From positions 1-35,019 of the forward strand of contig CAZJPE010000009.1 in NCBI GenBank assembly GCA_964547875.1: DNA of 35,019 bases. The letters are read 5' to 3'. A model generated the notes under the pieces. The model did no database searches. It was not told the origin of the DNA and worked only from the letters and a program-made list of their open reading frames with translations. The stretch is from JAUSIK01 sp964547875 (lineage in GTDB: Archaea; Nanobdellota; Nanobdellia; Pacearchaeales; GW2011-AR1). Positions within the stretch are counted from its first letter, which is position 1. Each line of letters starts with the position of its first letter. Below are positions 31,676-35,019 of this stretch, piece by piece. Both the position numbers and the translations under genes were made by a program.

Positions 31676-32206
31676 TCAAATCTCAAACTCAATCAAATAA
31701 GCATTCGGCACTTTTAATTCCAACATTTTCCCATCTGAAAGATTGTTAAAATATCCGTTGATGATCTTAATAGGCTCTTCATGCGTCACAACTAAAACTC
31801 TTTCATATTTCATTTTTTTCAAGTCGTATAAAAAAGAAAAAACTCTTGCCTTCTCTTCCTGAAAAGACTCCCCTCCCTTGAGCTTTATATTGAATTTGTC
31901 CTTCTCAATCGCCTTTAAATATTCAGAGTGAGGTCTTTCATCAAAGCCAGTCTTTCTGTCATTAATTCTCTTGTCCTCAATAATTTTTACATTATGATAT
32001 TTATTAATTATCTCAGCACTCTCTCTAGTTCTCCATAATTGAGACACAAATATAACAACTAAATCTTCTTTTTTTAATTTTTCAGCTATTTTTTCTACCT
32101 GTTCTTTTCCAAGTTTAGTGAGATGTACTTTTTTTGTAATTTTGTAGCTGCATATGTCTTTTACGTTGTAATTAGTCTGCCCATGCCTCATAAAATACGC
32201 TTTCAT
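31676..32206 (-). CDS. Histidine phosphatase superfamily protein
   Basis: A 176-residue branch-1 histidine phosphatase/phosphoglycerate-mutase-like enzyme. R7-H8-G9 (YFMRHGQTNYN) holds the phospho-accepting histidine. R59/R61 (LWRTRESAEII), E113 (GGESFQEEKAR) and H142 (VVTHEEPI) complete the pocket. The substrate cannot be told from sequence; nearby enolase raises the idea of a phosphoglycerate mutase, but the short length and the second half fit a general phosphatase better. It follows the 88-residue gene by 6 nt. Confidence 0.82.
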   Translation of the reverse strand: MKAYFMRHGQTNYNVKDICSYKITKKVHLTKLGKEQVEKIAEKLKKEDLVVIFVSQLWRTRESAEIINKYHNVKIIEDKRINDRKTGFDERPHSEYLKAIEKDKFNIKLKGGESFQEEKARVFSFLYDLKKMKYERVLVVTHEEPIKIINGYFNNLSDGKMLELKVPNAYLIEFEI

Positions 32207-32212
32207 GATATT

Positions 32213-32479
32213 CTAAAGATAATATCTAGTTAGTGTGTTTATTTCAAAGATTTTTTTGATATTAAAATGGATTGGATTGTCTAAGCAGTAATTTTTTTCG
32301 TTTTTAGGTTTTACCATTGCTTTATAAACTAAAATACTTCTTTTATCTCTGTCCCCCTTTAAAAAAGCCCTACCAAAATAATATAATCTCTTCTTAGAAC
32401 TTTTAAGAACTATTTCTACTATATCTCCTTCTCCTATTGGAATCTCTTTTAACTTCGCCTCTAATTTGTTTATTTTCAT
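32213..32479 (-). CDS. Unknown 88-residue small barrel-like protein
   Basis: No named family. IPIGEGDIVEIVLKSSKKRL, YYFGRAF and RSILVYKAMV form strands in an SH3-like order, similar to the patterns at 2431 and 14180. It shares a palindromic TATA box with uS2 and precedes the histidine phosphatase in one minus-strand unit. Confidence 0.62.
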   Translation of the reverse strand: MKINKLEAKLKEIPIGEGDIVEIVLKSSKKRLYYFGRAFLKGDRDKRSILVYKAMVKPKNEKNYCLDNPIHFNIKKIFEINTLTRYYL

Positions 32480-32500
32480 TAAAATATATAACCGATAACA

Positions 32501-32506
32501 TTTAAA
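32501..32506. promoter_or_regulatory. Shared bidirectional TATA box (uS2 and 88-residue gene)
   Basis: TTTAAA is palindromic. Its centre is 26-27 nt from the uS2 ATG on the plus strand and 24-25 nt from the ATG at 32479 on the minus strand, so one box could serve both leaderless genes. Confidence 0.5.
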
Positions 32507-32529
32507 AACCTTCTACATCTTCTAAAAAA

Positions 32530-33366
32530 ATGCCACGCAAAAAGCAAGAAGGAATAACAAAAAAAGCATCTGAAGAGAAGAAAGAAACTAAAGAATCAAA
32601 GAAAAAAACAGACGAAGATAGTGAAGAGAAGAAAGAAAGTAGTGAGAAAAAATCAAAATTAGAGGCTATTAAAGAAAAAGCAAAAGAACTGGAAAAATCT
32701 ATAATAGAACCAGAGTTTAAAGAGATAGACATTAAAAAAAAGATTGAAAAAGAAGAGGAGAAAACAGACACATTAGTTCCTATTGAAGATTACTTAAAAT
32801 CCTCAATACATTTAGGAACTCGTGTTATAACTCCAGATATGAAGCAGTATGTTTATAAAAGAAGAGCAGACGGATTGGCTGTTTTCAATACTTCTCTTTT
32901 AGACAAAAAAATAAGAGAATCAGCAGATTTCCTTTCAGATTACGCTCCAGAAGACATAATTGCAGTATGCAAGAGAGAAGCAGGCTGGAAGCCATTGGAA
33001 TTATTCGCAAGAGTTACGGGCATTCGCATCTTCATTAAACAATATCCTGCTGGAATTTTAACAAATCCAGATTTATCAGACTTTATAGAGACAAAATTAG
33101 TAATTATCTGCGATCCATGGATAGACAAAAACGCATTCAATGACGCAAAAACAATAAAAATCCCGACATTGGCTGTTTGCGACACAAATAATTATACGCG
33201 GGGAATAACGCAGGTTCTTCCAGCAAATAACAAAAGCACAAAAAGCCTAGGCATGATTTTCTATTTATTTACAAAGCTTTATATAGAAAAAAGAAAGCTT
33301 AAGGCAGAAATCCCTCCTATAAGCGAATGGATTGAAAACTGGGATACTTTGGAGCCGCCGAAATAA
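32530..33366 (+). CDS. rps2: Ribosomal protein uS2 with charged N-terminal extension
   Basis: A 278-residue 30S protein. The conserved domain begins near residue 85 (YLKSSIHLGTRVITPDMKQYVYKRRADGL, in part) and includes FARVTGIRIFIKQYPAGILTNP, VIICDPWIDKNAFNDA and the closing ISEWIENW. The first 80 residues are almost entirely Lys, Glu and Ser, an extension not found in typical archaeal uS2 (about 200-230 residues). In other archaea it lies near eno/rpoK; here cargo genes intervene. Confidence 0.95.
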   Translation: MPRKKQEGITKKASEEKKETKESKKKTDEDSEEKKESSEKKSKLEAIKEKAKELEKSIIEPEFKEIDIKKKIEKEEEKTDTLVPIEDYLKSSIHLGTRVITPDMKQYVYKRRADGLAVFNTSLLDKKIRESADFLSDYAPEDIIAVCKREAGWKPLELFARVTGIRIFIKQYPAGILTNPDLSDFIETKLVIICDPWIDKNAFNDAKTIKIPTLAVCDTNNYTRGITQVLPANNKSTKSLGMIFYLFTKLYIEKRKLKAEIPPISEWIENWDTLEPPK

Positions 33367-33367
33367 A

Positions 33368-33799
33368 TTATTTTTCAAAAGGATTTACTGCTTTTATGCC
33401 TGCTATATTAAAATCTTTTATATTTTCTGTATAAACATTATAAATTCCATTTTCTTTCATGGTTGCAATTATTAAAGAATCCCAAAAAGGAATTTTAAAT
33501 TCCTCTTTAATAGCTAATGCTCTAAGGATTGTCCTTTCGTTATATGTTAATTTTATGAACTCTACACAATTTAATATATCATTAATAATTAATTTAAGAA
33601 GATTAATATCTCCTTTCCCCTTTTGCAGAAAAATTGAACTAAATTCTGCAAGAATCTGATTCGTCAAAACAAGCCTTTTTTCTTTTTTAAAGCAAGAAGA
33701 TAACAAATTAGAAGCTATTTTTCTTTTTTTATCCTCATTTTTATCATAGGCGTAAATAAGCACATTACTATCTAATAAAAAAATCTTTTCATCTTTCAT
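33368..33799 (-). CDS. PIN-domain VapC-like toxin RNase
   Basis: A 143-residue PIN domain. The four acidic metal ligands are visible: D10 (FLLDSNVLIYAYD), E52 (ILAEFSSIF), D107 (IPFWDSLIIATMKENG) and D129 (ENIKDFNIAG). VapC enzymes cleave RNA, often tRNA or rRNA. It overlaps the upstream antitoxin-like gene by 11 nt in the standard antitoxin-then-toxin order and converges on uS2, ending 1 nt from it. Confidence 0.85.
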   Translation of the reverse strand: MKDEKIFLLDSNVLIYAYDKNEDKKRKIASNLLSSCFKKEKRLVLTNQILAEFSSIFLQKGKGDINLLKLIINDILNCVEFIKLTYNERTILRALAIKEEFKIPFWDSLIIATMKENGIYNVYTENIKDFNIAGIKAVNPFEK

Positions 33800-34028
33800 G
33801 TATCTCGTCCCTATCGAATTTCCATCCTTTAAGGGAGATTATTCCTTCCTTCATTAATTTTATTTGTCTTTCTGCAATTTGTTTCTGCTCTTCTTCCTCA
33901 ATCCATTTTTTAATAGCTTCCATAATTGCTTTTTTAAGTATGCCTTTTCCCTTTCCTAATTTCTTCTCTACAAATTTTCTAAATTCGTCATTTATATTAT
34001 CGTCAATACTGATTGTTATTATTGCCAT
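33789..34028 (-). CDS. Ribbon-helix-helix-like antitoxin (VapB-type)
   Basis: A 79-residue protein. A short beta strand (IITISIDDNINDEFRKF) is followed by two helices, as in RHH antitoxins that bind their own promoter as dimers; the C-terminal tail would bind the PIN toxin. A TATA box (minus strand, 34050-34058) lies 26 nt upstream of the ATG. The exact antitoxin family is not certain. Confidence 0.75.
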   Translation of the reverse strand: MAIITISIDDNINDEFRKFVEKKLGKGKGILKKAIMEAIKKWIEEEEQKQIAERQIKLMKEGIISLKGWKFDRDEIHER

Positions 34029-34049
34029 TATTTATTTAGATATCTAATA

Positions 34050-34058
34050 TATTTAAAT
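34050..34058 (-). promoter_or_regulatory. TATA box of the VapBC-like operon
   Basis: ATATTTAAAT on the minus strand is centred about 26 nt from the ATG at 34028. A second AT-rich TATA-like element on the plus strand (34067-34078) could start the rightward transcript across the group I-like RNA near 34099. Confidence 0.5.
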
Positions 34059-34261
34059 GTTTCCTTTATTTAAATATATATCCATTTGTTATTAGAGTTA
34101 AACCAAAATTGAGAAAATCGAGCCATATGCTGGAAACTCTCGTTGAAAGTTTGTAGTAAATTATTGTTGTGAGACGATAATTATCTTAAAATAAAACTGG
34201 AGAGACAATCAGCAGGAAAGGCGAGAATTAATGTTACTTTAAAAAGGTAACAAATAGAAAG

Positions 34262-34270
34262 ATTTAAATA
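34262..34270 (+). promoter_or_regulatory. TATA box of the HTH gene
   Basis: ATTTAAATA is centred about 27 nt upstream of the ATG at 34293, which decides for that start over the ATG at 34281. Confidence 0.5.
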
Positions 34271-34292
34271 GCCATAGATTATGGTAGGTCCT

Positions 34293-34688
34293 ATGGAAGA
34301 TCCAATTAAATTGGCAAGAAGGATATATGAAAGATCTCAAGAAAAGCTTTTAGATGCTTATCTCTTTAAACTACAAGAAAAATATAAGGGTTTAAATGAC
34401 GAAGAACGATTGATTCTTTTAAAAAATCTCGAGACTCTTCTTAAAACTCCTTTTCCTTTAGAAATAAAGGAAAGTAAAGAAATTTTTAATGAAACATTAA
34501 GTAAAATAAGACTCGATTTAGGATTAACACAGGGAGAACTTGCTAAAAAACTTGGAATTAATCGAGTTAATTTAACTAAATATGAAAGAGGATATACTAA
34601 AATTTATTCTAGAAGAGTAAAAAGCAAGGATGCTAAAAAGTATATTGAATGGCTAAAAGAACAAGGTTATAACCCAAGAGCCATTTAA
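34293..34688 (+). CDS. XRE-type helix-turn-helix protein within the intron-like element
   Basis: A 131-residue protein (an ATG four codons further upstream, at 34281, is possible). The N-terminal half is helical (KLARRIYERSQEKLLDAYLF). Residues about 70-100 form a helix-turn-helix of the XRE/Cro family (LGLTQGELAKKLGINRVNLT then KYERG). The C-terminal tail is basic (SRRVKSKDAKKYIEWLKEQG). It is not a LAGLIDADG or HNH endonuclease, the usual intron cargo. It could regulate the neighbouring VapBC unit or the rRNA genes; that is speculation. Confidence 0.72.
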   Translation: MEDPIKLARRIYERSQEKLLDAYLFKLQEKYKGLNDEERLILLKNLETLLKTPFPLEIKESKEIFNETLSKIRLDLGLTQGELAKKLGINRVNLTKYERGYTKIYSRRVKSKDAKKYIEWLKEQGYNPRAI

Positions 34689-34752
34689 TCCTCGAATCCT
34701 CAGAGACTGAACACTCGACACAAACGAATTTCTCAAAAATCCCAACGAAACC

Positions 34753-34761
34753 TTTATAAAT
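34753..34761 (+). promoter_or_regulatory. rRNA operon promoter (TATA box)
   Basis: TTTATAAAT flanked by C-rich sequence (CC before, CCCC after) is a strong archaeal TATA box. Transcription should begin near 34783, giving a 16S leader of about 165 nt. Confidence 0.65.
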
Positions 34762-34782
34762 CCCCTGCTCTCTCAATCATTC

Positions 34783-34949
34783 GTCAAAATGGTAACTGTA
34801 ATGAGTGCCTTAATGATTGTCGTCGCTAATTATAAAGTGGCGCTTGCATATTAAGGTATGATGTATGCAAGCATGAACATAATTTGTAGTACTCAATAAT
34901 ATTCTTTGGAGGAGAGTGTAAACAGTCGTCAGGATAACTGAATTTTTTA
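34783..34949 (+). other. 16S rRNA 5' leader
   Basis: This leader contains a 9-bp hairpin (GCTTGCATA 34842-34850 with TATGCAAGC 34864-34872, 13-nt loop). A 21-codon open frame (34789-34854) is probably chance. The 3' flank of 16S is outside the window, so the processing stem cannot be drawn. Confidence 0.5.
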
Positions 34950-35019
34950 AATCCAGTTGATCCTGCTGGCGGCTGCGGCTATCTGGTTTGCACTAAGACA
35001 TGCAAGTTGTTTTCTTTGA
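34950..35019 (+). rRNA. 16S ribosomal RNA, 5' end (partial)
   Basis: The first 70 nt of a small-subunit rRNA: CCAGTTGATCCTGCTGGCGG (helix 1 and 2 region, archaeal 5' terminus), then GCTATCTGG, a CACTAAGACATGCAAG stretch equivalent to the universal ACTAAGCCATGCAAGT, here with a GACATG variant. The gene runs off the right edge. The exact mature 5' end is uncertain by 2-3 nt. Confidence 0.92.

Larger units (their letters stand above)
34118..34718 (+). ncRNA. Group I intron-like core with an ORF in the P6 loop (truncated or relic)
   Basis: Pairings in the order of a group I intron core: P3 TCGAG 34118-34122 with CTCGA 34714-34718; P4 TGCTG 34128-34132 with CAGCA 34210-34214; P5 CTCTC 34137-34141 with GAGAG 34200-34204; P6 GGA 34215-34217 with TCC 34697-34699; P6a CGAG 34222-34225 with CTCG 34691-34694. 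J4/5 is GAAA and J5/4 ACAAT, both typical. The R-like strand TCAGAGACTG is at 34700-34709. P5 encloses a further hairpin (ATTATTG/CGATAAT, 34161-34181). No P1 and no close P7 3' strand are seen, so self-splicing is unlikely as it stands. Confidence 0.6.

Noticed and set aside
34789..34854. 21-codon hydrophobic ORF in the 16S leader
   Set aside because: It begins a few nt after the predicted rRNA start, but leader RNA is processed away and the frame is short; no supporting homology.
34923..34927. CAGTC as the P7 3' strand (S element) for the group I-like core
   Set aside because: It could pair with GACTG at 34705-34709, but it is over 200 nt away with the rRNA promoter between, and five bases match easily by chance. 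Kept only as a possibility.
1..35019. tRNA genes, CRISPR arrays or insertion sequences
   Set aside because: I saw no cloverleaf with conserved T-loop, no regularly spaced repeats, and no transposase in any frame.

Overview
This window looks like part of a DPANN archaeal chromosome, most likely of the Woesearchaeota/Pacearchaeota type. The evidence is AT-rich DNA, archaeal-type ribosomal protein genes in the classic archaeal S10/spc order, archaeal exosome and proteasome genes, TATA-box promoters about 25 nt upstream of ATGs (leaderless messages), and the 5' end of an archaeal 16S rRNA gene at the right edge. The lineage is an inference from gene content and the first 70 nt of 16S.

Layout. 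1-1283 (minus strand) is a small accessory cluster: a DUF4258/DUF2283-like toxin-antitoxin pair, a zinc-ribbon protein, a tiny ORF, a RadC N-terminal remnant and the start of a DUF5678-like gene. 1484-17910 (plus strand) is the universal ribosomal protein operon from uL3 to uL15, including aIF1. It is peppered with lineage-specific ORFs wedged between ribosomal genes, usually with 4-nt ATGA overlaps: 2431, 3566 (a DEDDh exonuclease), 4400, 5443, 12383, 13033, 14180 and 17000 (DUF5680). 18335-20288 carries SecY and an EMC3/DUF106-type membrane insertase. psmA and a bPH2 membrane protein lie on the minus strand (20291-21535), divergent from an SBDS - rrp4 - rrp41 - rrp42 - rpoK - eno run (21798-27091). 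A cargo block follows (27099-32479): a 1023-residue secreted LamG protein, a convergent HicA/HicB pair, a membrane protein, a histidine phosphatase and a small barrel-like protein. Then come uS2, a VapBC-like pair, an HTH gene lying inside what looks like a group I intron core, and the rRNA promoter, leader and 16S start.

Main discovery. Between uL24 and eS4, inside the ribosomal protein operon, sits a diversity-generating retroelement (DGR). The target gene (9427-10206) ends in a variable repeat (10073-10167) that matches a template repeat (10383-10477) over 95 bp. There are 21 mismatches, and every one falls on an adenine of the template; all 64 non-adenine positions are identical. The DGR-type reverse transcriptase that follows is broken. 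Its N-terminal part stops just past the motif-A aspartate, and its C-terminal part survives in another frame with two stops, so the polymerase core containing the YxDD motif is gone. This appears to be a once-active, now stranded protein-diversifying system. A hairpin just after the variable repeat, and further short-loop palindromes around the locus, fit a DGR.

A second structural surprise is at 34118-34718. The P3, P4, P5 and P6 pairings and P/Q/R-like strands of a group I intron core can be drawn, with an HTH gene in the P6 loop and no convincing P7 3' strand before the rRNA promoter.
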